This document shows positions 35,952-43,283 of a DNA stretch of 64,000 bases, piece after piece. The DNA lies in the NCBI GenBank assembly GCA_963835735.1, contig CAWIGP010000007.1:1-64000 (forward strand). Reading direction: 5' to 3'. Made by a program: the position numbers and the translations under genes. A model generated the notes under the pieces. The model was given only the letters and a program-made list of their open reading frames with translations. It was not told where the DNA came from and ran no database searches. Numbering within the stretch: the first letter of the stretch is position 1; the number at the start of each line of letters is the position of its first letter. Source of the stretch: DASQMT01 sp963835735. Lineage in GTDB: Bacteria > Actinomycetota > Thermoleophilia > Solirubrobacterales > Solirubrobacteraceae.

Positions 35952-36883
35952 CCTGTGCCGCCCAGGAGCGCGACGACGTCGGGCTCGAGCTGGTTGCGAG
36001 CCCCGATGCGGCGGATCTGATCCGCCACCGCGGCGGTCCGCAGCCCGGTCAGCGTCAGCTTGCCGTTGTAGCGCATGCAGTACCGGCGGGTGACGCGGAA
36101 CGAGTGCTGCTCGCGGATGTGCGCGCGCTGATCGTCCAGCGTCGAGCGCCAGGCGTCCGACGCAGCGAACCCGCGCAGCCCCAACGCGTCCGCGAAGACG
36201 ATCTCGATGCAGCCCTGGTACTGCTTCTCGGGCGCCTTGTAGTGCGACACGCCGCTCTCGTCGAAAAACGTCGCGGCCTCGTTGACGTACGGCTCCAACA
36301 GGTGCACGCGCAGCTTCAGCGTCTCGTCCGCGGACGCCCAGGCCGGCGCGACCCGCTCGCGGATGCAGGCGCGGAACTCGTCGGATCCGACGTCCGCGGA
36401 CTGCTTGCAGAAGACCATGAGGGCGAGCACGTTCTCGTCGCCGTTCGGCGCCGGGTCCGGCAGGCGATCCACGAGCGTCCAGCTGTTGTCGCCGATCGCG
36501 CGGTAGCCGACCGTCTCCTCGAAGATGTTGGCCTCGTCGGCCATCAGCGGGCCCATCGCGGCGCCGAAGCGCGCCACGTCGTCCTCGCTCAGGAACGTCG
36601 GCTCGGGCACGCCCTCGAACCGATCCTCGTCGGGCAGGTCACGGCCGATGCGCTCGACGCGCGGCCAGGCGCCCCCGGTCTCGTAGTCGAGCCAGTGCGT
36701 CCACAGCGAGTGGATCCCCGGCAGCCGCGAGGAGATCTGGCAGTGAGCGTCGCGCCAGTACTCGAAGAAGAGCTCCACCGGCACCGACCGCCTCCGCCGC
36801 AGCGGGATGATCATCGTGGCGAACGCGTGTGGGTAGCGCTCGGCGAGCTGGGACTCATCCGCCCGCGCAAGGATCGTGGTCAT
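35948..36883 (-). CDS. EthD-domain protein, duplicated domain
   Basis: A 311-residue protein that looks like two alpha/beta-barrel (ferredoxin-like) EthD units. The first has PVELFFEYWRDAHCQISSRL followed by PGI, the EthD W-x-x-x-H signature; the second begins near LALMVFCKQSADVGSDEFRA. EthD proteins are linked to degradation of ethers and aromatic or quinone compounds, often as accessory or cyclase-like factors. An operator-like TTCATTATGGCGATTA lies 38-55 bases upstream. It is the first gene of the operon running through the second dioxygenase to the aldolase. Confidence 0.8.
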   Translation of the reverse strand: MTTILARADESQLAERYPHAFATMIIPLRRRRSVPVELFFEYWRDAHCQISSRLPGIHSLWTHWLDYETGGAWPRVERIGRDLPDEDRFEGVPEPTFLSEDDVARFGAAMGPLMADEANIFEETVGYRAIGDNSWTLVDRLPDPAPNGDENVLALMVFCKQSADVGSDEFRACIRERVAPAWASADETLKLRVHLLEPYVNEAATFFDESGVSHYKAPEKQYQGCIEIVFADALGLRGFAASDAWRSTLDDQRAHIREQHSFRVTRRYCMRYNGKLTLTGLRTAAVADQIRRIGARNQLEPDVVALLGGTG

Positions 36884-36920
36884 GACCGGACTCTCCCCCG
36901 AAGGTCGTCGAATTCCACAT

Positions 36921-36938
36921 GTTCATTATGGCGATTAC
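36921..36938. promoter_or_regulatory. TTCATTATGG operator before the EthD-to-aldolase operon
   Basis: GTTCATTATGGCGATTAC shares TTCATTATGG with the site before the first dioxygenase. It lies in the 66-base gap between the BBE oxidase stop and the EthD start. Confidence 0.55.
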
Positions 36939-36949
36939 TGCGCAGACTG

Positions 36950-38410
36950 TCAACGCAGCGTCCCGGTCGCGACCGGCGTGATGTTGTGGTTGCGGCGGAA
37001 CAGATTGCCCGGGTCGTAGGCCGCCTTGACCGTGCCGAGCCGCTCGTACTTCTCGGCCCCGTAGGCCTCCACCACGCGGTCGAGCTCGTCCACGTTGAGC
37101 ATGTTCACGTACACGCCGCGGCCGGCCCAGGGGGCGAGGCGGTCGCACGACTCGCGGACCGTCGCCATGTTCGCCTCGTCGTCTGCCGGCTCGTGCCAGT
37201 GCGTGGCGTAGTTGATCCACCAGAGGCTGCCGCGGTTGGAGAACGCCGTCGCATCCTCCGGGACCTCGGCGGCGACGCCCCCGAGCCCGTAGATCGCGAG
37301 CTCGCCCTCGATCGACGAGTCCTCGCGCGAGAGCGCGTCCGTCCAGAAGTCGAGGAGCTCGTCGATGGCTCCGTCAGAGAGCTCCTCGAGGTGGGCCTCC
37401 TTCGTGTAGTTGCGCAGCCCGTCCGGGAACTCGGCGTCGAGGAAGCGCTGCATCCCGAGCCCGAACGGGATGACCGCCGTCCCCGTGACGACGGGATCGC
37501 CGAGCGCCACCAGCTCGTCGATCGCCGCCGCTCCCTCCGGAGCCTCGGCGTCCCCGAGCCACATGCAGAAGAGCATCACCATCGGCCGGCCCACCAGCTC
37601 GGGCGGGACGAACGGGAGCGGGGGCATCTTGCGCTTCATCGCGACGTGCCAGCCGAGGGTGTTGGGGAGCGTCGGGTAGATCCGCGCGTAGTCCTGCAGC
37701 GCCGCCCGCGCCTGGGGAGCCTCATACAGCGCGGCGCCGAAGCGCAGCTGCGGCCCGAAGTGGTGCGCACGGAACGTAAAGCGCGTCACCACGCCGAAGT
37801 TGCCGCCGCCGCCCTGGAGCGCCCAGAACAGATCCGGATGCTCGCTCGCCGACACCTCGAGGACCTCGCCGGCTGCGGTGACGACCTGGAGGGACTCGAA
37901 GTTGTCGCACGTCAGGCCGTGCTTGCGCGACAGCCACCCGATGCCGCCGCCGAGCGCGAGTCCGGCGACGCCGGTCTCGGACACGATCCCGGCCGGGACG
38001 GCGAGCCCGTGCGGAGCGGTGGCGGCGTCGACGTCGCCCAGCAGGCAGCCGCCCTCGACATGCACGAGTCGGTTCTCCACGTCGACCTCGACGCCGCGCA
38101 TGCCGGAGAGGTCGAGCGTGATCCCGCCCGTGCACAGCGCCTTCCCCGTGATTCCGTGACCCCCTCCGCGCACCGAGAGCAGGGCGCCGTGCTCCCGTGC
38201 GGCGTTGACGACCGCGACCACGTCGTCGGTATTGGTGCAGCGCGCGATCAGCACCGGGCGCTCGTCGACCATGGCGTTCCAGATCGTCCGCGCCGCGTCG
38301 TAGCCGGCGCTGCCGGAGCCGATCAGCTCTCCATTGAACGACCCCTTGAGCTGGTCGAGCAGGGCATCCCAATCCGGAACCTGCGTCGACGCTTCGCTGT
38401 TGGCGCTCAT
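36950..38410 (-). CDS. BBE-type FAD-linked oxidase with bicovalent flavin residues
   Basis: A 486-residue flavoprotein of the berberine-bridge-enzyme/GilR class. The FAD-binding half has VRGGGHGITG with H85 and RKHGLTCDN with C168, the pair that links FAD at its 8-alpha and 6 positions in bicovalent members. The C-terminal BBE motif PGNLFRRNHNI is present. Such enzymes use O2 to oxidise phenols, hemiacetals or sugars. Here it may prepare the island's substrate for ring cleavage. It has its own operator-like sequence at 38441-38455. Confidence 0.92.
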   Translation of the reverse strand: MSANSEASTQVPDWDALLDQLKGSFNGELIGSGSAGYDAARTIWNAMVDERPVLIARCTNTDDVVAVVNAAREHGALLSVRGGGHGITGKALCTGGITLDLSGMRGVEVDVENRLVHVEGGCLLGDVDAATAPHGLAVPAGIVSETGVAGLALGGGIGWLSRKHGLTCDNFESLQVVTAAGEVLEVSASEHPDLFWALQGGGGNFGVVTRFTFRAHHFGPQLRFGAALYEAPQARAALQDYARIYPTLPNTLGWHVAMKRKMPPLPFVPPELVGRPMVMLFCMWLGDAEAPEGAAAIDELVALGDPVVTGTAVIPFGLGMQRFLDAEFPDGLRNYTKEAHLEELSDGAIDELLDFWTDALSREDSSIEGELAIYGLGGVAAEVPEDATAFSNRGSLWWINYATHWHEPADDEANMATVRESCDRLAPWAGRGVYVNMLNVDELDRVVEAYGAEKYERLGTVKAAYDPGNLFRRNHNITPVATGTLR

Positions 38411-38440
38411 CGCTCTCCTCTCTCGGTCGGGCGCAATTCA

Positions 38441-38455
38441 ATATGATCATTACAT
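38441..38455. promoter_or_regulatory. TGATCATTACAT operator before the BBE oxidase gene
   Basis: ATATGATCATTACAT reads TAATGATCA on the other strand, matching the TAATGATTA core at eight of nine bases. It lies 31-45 bases upstream of the oxidase start. Confidence 0.55.
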
Positions 38456-38568
38456 GAAATGCGATCGCGGGCCAACTCGCGGGCAACCCGGTCAACCGCT
38501 CGGTCCCAAACGCCGACGTCAGGCAAGCTGTAGCCTCGCTTCCAGTCGCCACAGTGAGAGGAGCTGAG

Positions 38569-38943
38569 GTGCAGCACGAGCACACCGAGCATGTCGCCGC
38601 GGCGCCGGATGCCGTGTTCGCCGCGATCTCCGACGTGAGGAACCTGCCGCGGTTCGTGCCCCAGATAACGGCGGCGCGGCCTACCGACGCCGACCGCGTC
38701 GAGATCGACGCTCGGTACGAGGGACGCGAACAGCATGGCGCGGCGACGTTCCACGCGTACGCCGGTGACCACCGGATCGAGTGGAGCGCCGCGAGTGGCT
38801 ACCGCGGGTGGATGAAGGTGGAACCCGACGGTGACGGGTCGCGGCTGACGCTGTTCCTGAACACGCCGCACGGGACGGAACGCGACCACGACGTCTCGGC
38901 CACGCTGGACGCGATCCGGATGCTCGTCGAGGCCGAGCTCTGA
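38569..38943 (+). CDS. SRPBCC (START-like) family protein
   Basis: A 124-residue protein with the SRPBCC pattern: HTEHVAAAPDAVFAAISDVR, NLPRFVPQITAA, then a beta-rich half with DHRIEWSAASGYRGWMKVEP and a C-terminal helix (LDAIRMLVEAEL). The fold binds hydrophobic ligands. GTG 38569 is preferred because GGAG lies five bases upstream; GTG 38554 would add five residues. It is divergent from the BBE oxidase gene and probably outside the regulon. Confidence 0.8.
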   Translation: MQHEHTEHVAAAPDAVFAAISDVRNLPRFVPQITAARPTDADRVEIDARYEGREQHGAATFHAYAGDHRIEWSAASGYRGWMKVEPDGDGSRLTLFLNTPHGTERDHDVSATLDAIRMLVEAEL

Positions 38944-39004
38944 CCGATGCGCTGCCGGGTGAGACGACCAAAGCTTGCCATGCGGGCGGCGTAGCATCGG
39001 GCCG

Positions 39005-39184
39005 ATGGAACCGCCGCTGCGCCCGACGTGCGGCCAGCCCGCCAGCCAGGCGTTCGGAGGCCCCGTGCACGATTGGGAATGCCGCAACGAGGCGTGCGCG
39101 GAGTTCGGCCGGCCGCTGGCCGCCGACGAGCCCCGAGCGCCGAACTCACGCGCCGACGACGACCGCGCCGACCGGCGGCGCTGA
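39005..39184 (+). CDS. Small zinc-ribbon-like protein (copy 2), one cysteine lost
   Basis: A 59-residue paralogue of the protein at 19846-20034. It starts MEPPLRPTCGQPASQAFGGP, so the first Cys of the CPTC knuckle is Arg, while the second pair (WECRNEAC) is intact. A four-Cys zinc site is therefore broken unless another ligand substitutes. It may be decaying. Sequence identity extends beyond both ends of the gene. Confidence 0.65.
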   Translation: MEPPLRPTCGQPASQAFGGPVHDWECRNEACAEFGRPLAADEPRAPNSRADDDRADRRR

Positions 39185-39199
39185 TCGCCGCGAATCAGC
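39180..39199. terminator. Hairpin overlapping the zinc-ribbon copy 2 stop codon
   Basis: GCTGATC-GCCGCG-AATCAGC keeps a 6-bp stem (GCTGAT/ATCAGC) at the same place as in copy 1. It also overlaps the stop of the convergent gene at 39195, so it could act in both directions. Confidence 0.5.
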
Positions 39200-39674
39200 G
39201 CTGACGGTCATCGGCTCGAGGCGGCGTCGTGTAGACGCTCACGCCCTCGACGGCCAGCAGGCGAAGGAGGTTACGCGCGAGCGCGAGCGGTCCGTCGAAA
39301 TCGACGCGTCCGTCGGCCAGGCGGGCGATGGCGCGGCGGCCGCGGCGGCTCGTGGGCTTCGGAATCCCGCCCGCCAGCGGGGCGACGAGGAGGGCGCTGA
39401 TGTCGCCGAGCCGGCCGCTGACCTCGAGGTCGTGGGCGCGATCCTCATCGGCGGTGTCGTCCGCGACCTCGATCTCCTCGCCGCGAAAGTCGATCCGCAC
39501 CGGCGGATAAGCCTCGGCGAAGCGCATTCGAACGCGGCCGCGCATCGAGGCCGCCAGCTCCGGGCGCTGCTGGACGCCGTGTCGAACGAGGACGTACACG
39601 TTGACGGCGACGGAGTCATCGGCCAGGTGGCCGAGGCGCACCGGTGGCGCCGCGGGAGCCTCGCGCTCGTCCAT
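39195..39674 (-). CDS. Conserved actinobacterial protein of unknown function
   Basis: A 159-residue protein read from ATG 39674 (MDEREAPAAPPVRLGHLADD). It contains VRIDFRGEEIEVADD and DLEVSGRLGDISALLVAPLA, segments I associate with uncharacterised proteins of Solirubrobacter-like genomes. Its codon usage is typical of the genome. It diverges from the SixA gene; the starts are 18 bases apart. No catalytic motif, membrane segment or signal peptide is seen. Confidence 0.65.
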   Translation of the reverse strand: MDEREAPAAPPVRLGHLADDSVAVNVYVLVRHGVQQRPELAASMRGRVRMRFAEAYPPVRIDFRGEEIEVADDTADEDRAHDLEVSGRLGDISALLVAPLAGGIPKPTSRRGRRAIARLADGRVDFDGPLALARNLLRLLAVEGVSVYTTPPRADDRQR

Positions 39675-39692
39675 GGCCGTCAGGATGACGTG

Positions 39693-40196
39693 ATGCGGTT
39701 CGTCTACCTGCTGCGCCATGCGAAGTCGAGCTGGAAGACCGGCGTGCCCGACCATGAGCGTCCGCTCGCACAGCGAGGGCGGCAGGCCGCGAAGGCGATC
39801 CGCAGTCACCTGCTCGAGCACGGCATCGAGCCAGAGCTCGTGCTCTGCTCGACCGCACGGCGCGCACGCGAGACGCTCGAGCGGATCGAACCGGCGCTCG
39901 GGACGCCCGCCGTGCGGATCGAACCCGAGCTGTACCACGCGACCAGCGACGCGCTGCTCGATCGCCTCCGCTCGGTTCCGGATGAGGTCGGATCGGTGAT
40001 GCTGATCGGTCACAACCCCTCGATGCAGCTGCTCGCGCTGGAACTGGCCCAGCCCGGGGCCGAGCTGCAAGAGCTCGAGGCGAAGTACCCGACGGCCGCG
40101 CTCGCCACGCTGGCGTTCCCCGGCCCAAGCTGGCGCTCGATCGAACCCGGTGCGATGGAGCTCGTCGGCGTCGTCAGGCCGCGGGATCTCGAGTGA
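39693..40196 (+). CDS. SixA-like histidine phosphatase
   Basis: A 167-residue member of the histidine phosphatase superfamily. The phospho-accepting His is in YLLRHAKSSW at the N-terminus and the second catalytic His in LIGHNPSMQ, with the Arg in STARRARETLERI. SixA removes phosphate from phosphohistidine on HPt domains or PTS proteins. It is convergent with the next gene, the two separated by a strong hairpin. Confidence 0.92.
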   Translation: MRFVYLLRHAKSSWKTGVPDHERPLAQRGRQAAKAIRSHLLEHGIEPELVLCSTARRARETLERIEPALGTPAVRIEPELYHATSDALLDRLRSVPDEVGSVMLIGHNPSMQLLALELAQPGAELQELEAKYPTAALATLAFPGPSWRSIEPGAMELVGVVRPRDLE

Positions 40197-40204
40197 TCGG
40201 CCGG

Positions 40205-40227
40205 GGAGACCCGCGGGCCGGGTCTCC
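40205..40227. terminator. Bidirectional hairpin terminator
   Basis: GGAGACCCG and CGGGTCTCC form a perfect 9-bp stem around CGGGC, between the SixA stop (40196) and the convergent gene's stop (40245). Its symmetry and placement between convergent genes support termination on both strands. Confidence 0.75.
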
Positions 40228-40244
40228 CTCCGGCGGACGCGGCG

Positions 40245-40670
40245 CTAGGACAGATGGAGGCCGGGCATGACCGGCGCGTCGCGCTCGTCCTGTTGCGTGA
40301 TCGTGGTGACCGGCACGCCGAGCCGCTCGATCCGATGCGGCAGATCGCGCCGCAGCCACTCGGACACGCGCTTGGGCAAGGTCGAGACGATCACCTCGTC
40401 GAACTCGTGCTCGTGAAGCGCGGACTTGACCGCCTCGAACGGGTCCGCCTCGCCGACGATCCCCTCCACGGGAGCGCCCGCTGAGCGCTCGAGGAGCGGG
40501 ATCGCGGTGTCGAGGGTCCAGTCCGCGCCGCCCTTGCGCGGCTCCTCCGGGATCAGGAGCGCGAAGCTGCACGGATTCTGCTCCGCGCGCTCGCGCACCG
40601 TTTCGACGAGGAGCGGCGTGGCCGCCGTCCGGTTGGCCACGATGAGGATCCTGCGAGAAGTGGCCTCCAT
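40245..40670 (-). CDS. Universal-stress-like conserved protein
   Basis: A 141-residue alpha/beta protein starting MEATSRRILIVANRTAATPL. The first strand (RRILIVANRT), the AVKSALHEHEFDEVIVSTLP segment and the ending PHRIERLGVPVTTITQ match a group of USP-fold proteins common in actinobacteria. They may bind nucleotide, but the classical G-x(2)-G-x(9)-G motif is not evident. The role is probably stress-related. Confidence 0.75.
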   Translation of the reverse strand: MEATSRRILIVANRTAATPLLVETVRERAEQNPCSFALLIPEEPRKGGADWTLDTAIPLLERSAGAPVEGIVGEADPFEAVKSALHEHEFDEVIVSTLPKRVSEWLRRDLPHRIERLGVPVTTITQQDERDAPVMPGLHLS

Positions 40671-40808
40671 CTCTCCGCCTTTCCGGCTGGTTTGTGACGA
40701 TCGTCGCAAGGATGGTACCCCGGTCGATGCCTCGCTACCCGCGATCGCCCTTGATTTGCACGCCAGTGGGAGGAACATCGGGAGCGTCCCGAGAGGAGGT
40801 CTCTGAGC

Positions 40809-40979
40809 ATGTGCCACGAGCGCTACCTGCGGCGTCGCCGCGAGGGAGAAGAAGGCCGCGAGATCTGGCAGGACTTCTGGCGGACCTGGTGGGTGGACGA
40901 GCCCCAGTCGCCGGCTGAACCCGCCACCGAGCCCGAGCCGGACGAGGTGCGCGAGGCGGTAGCGACCCCGGAGCGGTAG
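40809..40979 (+). CDS. 56-residue Trp/charged small protein
   Basis: A short gene with an excellent ribosome binding site (GAGAGGAGGT) eight bases before ATG 40809. The product opens MCHERYLRRRREGEEGREIW, continues QDFWRTWWVDEPQS and has an acidic, proline-rich tail. I do not recognise a family. The hydrolase homology downstream lies in exactly the same frame, separated only by the TAG at 40977. Confidence 0.6.
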   Translation: MCHERYLRRRREGEEGREIWQDFWRTWWVDEPQSPAEPATEPEPDEVREAVATPER

Positions 40980-41084
40980 CCGATCCTTACTCGGGCTGCC
41001 GAGCGCCTGCTCGGCGCGCTGCTGTACTTCCCGTCGCGCGCGATCGCGCAGACCCCGGCGGCGGCCGGGCTCGCGTTCGCGGAC

Positions 41085-41781
41085 GTGACGATCGACACCG
41101 AGGACGGCGAGCGCCTTCACGCGTGGTGGGTCCCGGCGCGCGCGCCGTCGCTCGGCCACGTGCTGCTCTGCCACGGCAACGCCGGCAACATCGGCGATCG
41201 AGTTCCGCACGTCGAGTTGCTCTCGGCCGCGGGGTTCGACGTGCTGGCGTTCGACTACCGCGGCTACGGCCGCAGCACGGGACGGCCGAGCGAGCGCGGG
41301 CTCGAGCGCGATGCGCGCGCGGCGCGCGACGCGCTGCTCGGCCGGCAGGGCGTCGACCCCGCCCGCGTCGTCTACCTCGGCGAGTCGCTCGGCGGCGCCG
41401 TCGCGCTCGCGCTGGCGCTCGAGCTGCCGCCCGCGGGGCTGATCCTGCAGTCGGCGTTCACGAGCGTGCGCGACATGGCCCGGCTGCACTACCCGCTCGT
41501 CCCGCGCGCGTTCGTTCCCGACGCCTACCCGAGCCTTCGGCGCATCACGCCGGCTGCGGGCGCCGCTGCTCGTGCTGCACGGTGCGCGCGACACGATCGT
41601 GCCGCTCATGCACGGCGAGGAGCTCTTCGAGGCCGCGCCCGGGCCGAAGCGGATGCACGTCTTCCCCGGCGCCGGCCACAACGACCTCCTCGCGCGCGCG
41701 GGAAGCGAATGGGCGCGCGTGATCGCCGCGTGGGCCGGCGAGCTCGGGCTGGCTGCACCGGCGGCGCCGGTCAGCCGCTGA
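41085..41781 (+). CDS. Alpha/beta hydrolase (BEM46/YfhR-like), one +1 frameshift and no clear start
   Basis: After skipping one G at about 41553, a serine hydrolase is readable: oxyanion loop LLCHGNAGNIGDR, FDYRGYGRSTG, nucleophile Ser in LGESLGGAVAL, Asp in HGARDTIVPL and His in GAGHNDLL. GTG 41085 gives 231 residues. However, homology to this family begins about 35 codons earlier (RLLGALLYFPSRAIAQTP), where no ATG, GTG or TTG exists after the in-frame TAG at 40977. The true start may be non-canonical, or the 5' end may be damaged or misassembled. Confidence 0.8.
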
Positions 41782-41810
41782 ACGCCTGGCGCACCGCGGC
41801 GAACGAGCCC

Positions 41811-42575
41811 TTACGAGACGAACTGCTGGCCGCCGTCGATGTCGTATGTCGCGCCGGTGACGGCGGTGTTGGTCATGATGTGAACGGCGAGCGCGGCCAC
41901 GTCGGCCGCTCCGACGACGCGCCCGATGGGGAGCGTCGCGCGAAGCTCCTCGCGCCGGGCTTCGAGTCCCTCGGCGGTGAAGTACGACGCCGACAGCGGG
42001 GTGTCGACGAAGCCGGCGGCGATGAGGTTCGCGCGAACCGGGGCGAGCTCGAGCGCGAGCGCCGCTGTGAAGGGAGGCAGCGCGGCAGTGGCCGCGGAGA
42101 TGATGCCGAGCGCGCGACTGATCCGCCGGCCGCCGGTGCCGCCCATGAAGATCAGCGTGCCGCCGGCCCGCATCTTGCCGGCGGCGTTGCGCGCGACATC
42201 GAGCGGAAGCATCACGTGGTCGCTGAGCGCCAGGCGCACCTGATCGGAGTCCATCTCGAGCAAGGACAGCCCATAACGTGGGCCGGGCCCTGTGACCATC
42301 ACGTGGCTTATGGGATCCGGCAGATCCTCGAAGAATCGCTTCAGCGCGGCTGGATCGGTGGCGTCGAAGGCGGCGGTGCTGCGCGCGTCGACGTCGAGCG
42401 CTGCTCGCTTGAGCCGCTCGGGATCCCGGCCGGTGAGGACGACATCGGCGCCCTCACTGCGGGCGCGTCGGGCAGTCTCGAGCCCGATTCCGGCGCTGCC
42501 GCCGATCACGACAACGGTCTGTCCGACGAGTTCCGGCTCGCGCCGGTTGGAAACGGCAGTGGCTTCGTTGGTCAT
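41811..42575 (-). CDS. Atypical SDR without YxxxK
   Basis: A 254-residue Rossmann protein with GGSAGIG as cofactor motif and the C-terminal GATYDIDGGQQFVS of SDRs. The catalytic region reads IFMGGTGGRRISRALGIISA followed by ATAALPPF, with no Tyr-x-x-x-Lys. This substitution is shared, as far as I recall, by a recognisable SDR subgroup with GGTGGRR. It may bind NAD(P) and use other residues. Nothing in the neighbourhood suggests a substrate. Confidence 0.85.
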   Translation of the reverse strand: MTNEATAVSNRREPELVGQTVVVIGGSAGIGLETARRARSEGADVVLTGRDPERLKRAALDVDARSTAAFDATDPAALKRFFEDLPDPISHVMVTGPGPRYGLSLLEMDSDQVRLALSDHVMLPLDVARNAAGKMRAGGTLIFMGGTGGRRISRALGIISAATAALPPFTAALALELAPVRANLIAAGFVDTPLSASYFTAEGLEARREELRATLPIGRVVGAADVAALAVHIMTNTAVTGATYDIDGGQQFVS

Positions 42576-42620
42576 TGGTCCTCCGGCTTTCAGCTCGGTC
42601 GAGCAGGTGGCTGACAGGCA

Positions 42621-43216
42621 TCAGGGGGCGCTCGGGCTTGCTGCGGTCCGCTTATCCCAGCCATGGAAGGACGAGTAGTCGCCCGAGTTCCAGGCCTCGC
42701 GCAGCCCGGGGGTGCTGAGGTCCCAGTCCGGGCGGATCTCGCGAGTGACGGCCCGCAGGTCGTCCCAGAGGTCGACGACGGAAGGGCGCCCCCAGAACCA
42801 GTAGCCGTTGTAGATGCTGTGGATCACGAGCCCGGGCTTGAGCACGAGCGTGTGCGGGATCATCGGGTCGTTGTCGGGGTCGGTGTACTCCTGGATATCG
42901 AGATCCTTCTGGACGATGCGCCCCGGGTCGGACAGGAACGGCCACTGGGCGCCGACCGACGCGCGGAACTCCTGGAGCGTGTGATGCTCGTCGGTCGCGA
43001 TCGTGACCACCTGGGTGTAGGCCACGGCGATCTTCGGATAGTTCGCGGCGAGCTCGAGATGCTGCTGGTGCTCCTTGGGGCAGTAGTGGCCGCGCGCGAG
43101 CGTGAGGATCAGGGGGTCGTCGCCCTGCAGCTCGCTGAGCTTCCGGGGGACCGTCTCGTGTGATCGGGCAGCTCGTAATCCGGGAAGATCCCACCCGGCG
43201 CAATATCGGCACGCAT
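42621..43216 (-). CDS. Peroxiredoxin-like (AhpC/TSA) protein, frameshifted near the N-terminus
   Basis: ATG 43216 begins MRADIAPGGIFPDYELPDH. After a net two-base excess (or one missing base) within the run of Cs near 43145-43165 it continues RKLSELQGDDPLILTLARG. The product is about 197 residues. The active-site loop is RGHYCPKEHQQ, with one Cys where thioredoxin-fold peroxiredoxins have T-x-x-C or CxxC. The middle has GAQWPFLSDPGRIVQKDLDI. It is probably a one-Cys peroxidase-like protein; some relatives are only annotated as redoxin-domain proteins. Confidence 0.8.
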
Positions 43217-43283
43217 CGTGGCTCCTTCGTCTGTGGTGGCGTGCGTGGCAGAGTCGCAGGCGGTACGACTCGCCGCCGCAAGT

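Larger units (their letters stand above)
38973..39225. repeat. Dispersed repeat, copy 2 (zinc-ribbon gene plus flanks)
   Basis: Near-identical to 19813-20075, from GCTTGCCATGC through the small gene and hairpin to GGCTCGAGGCGGC. Differences are scattered substitutions, one base missing upstream of the start and a few codons fewer near the C-terminus. Confidence 0.85.
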
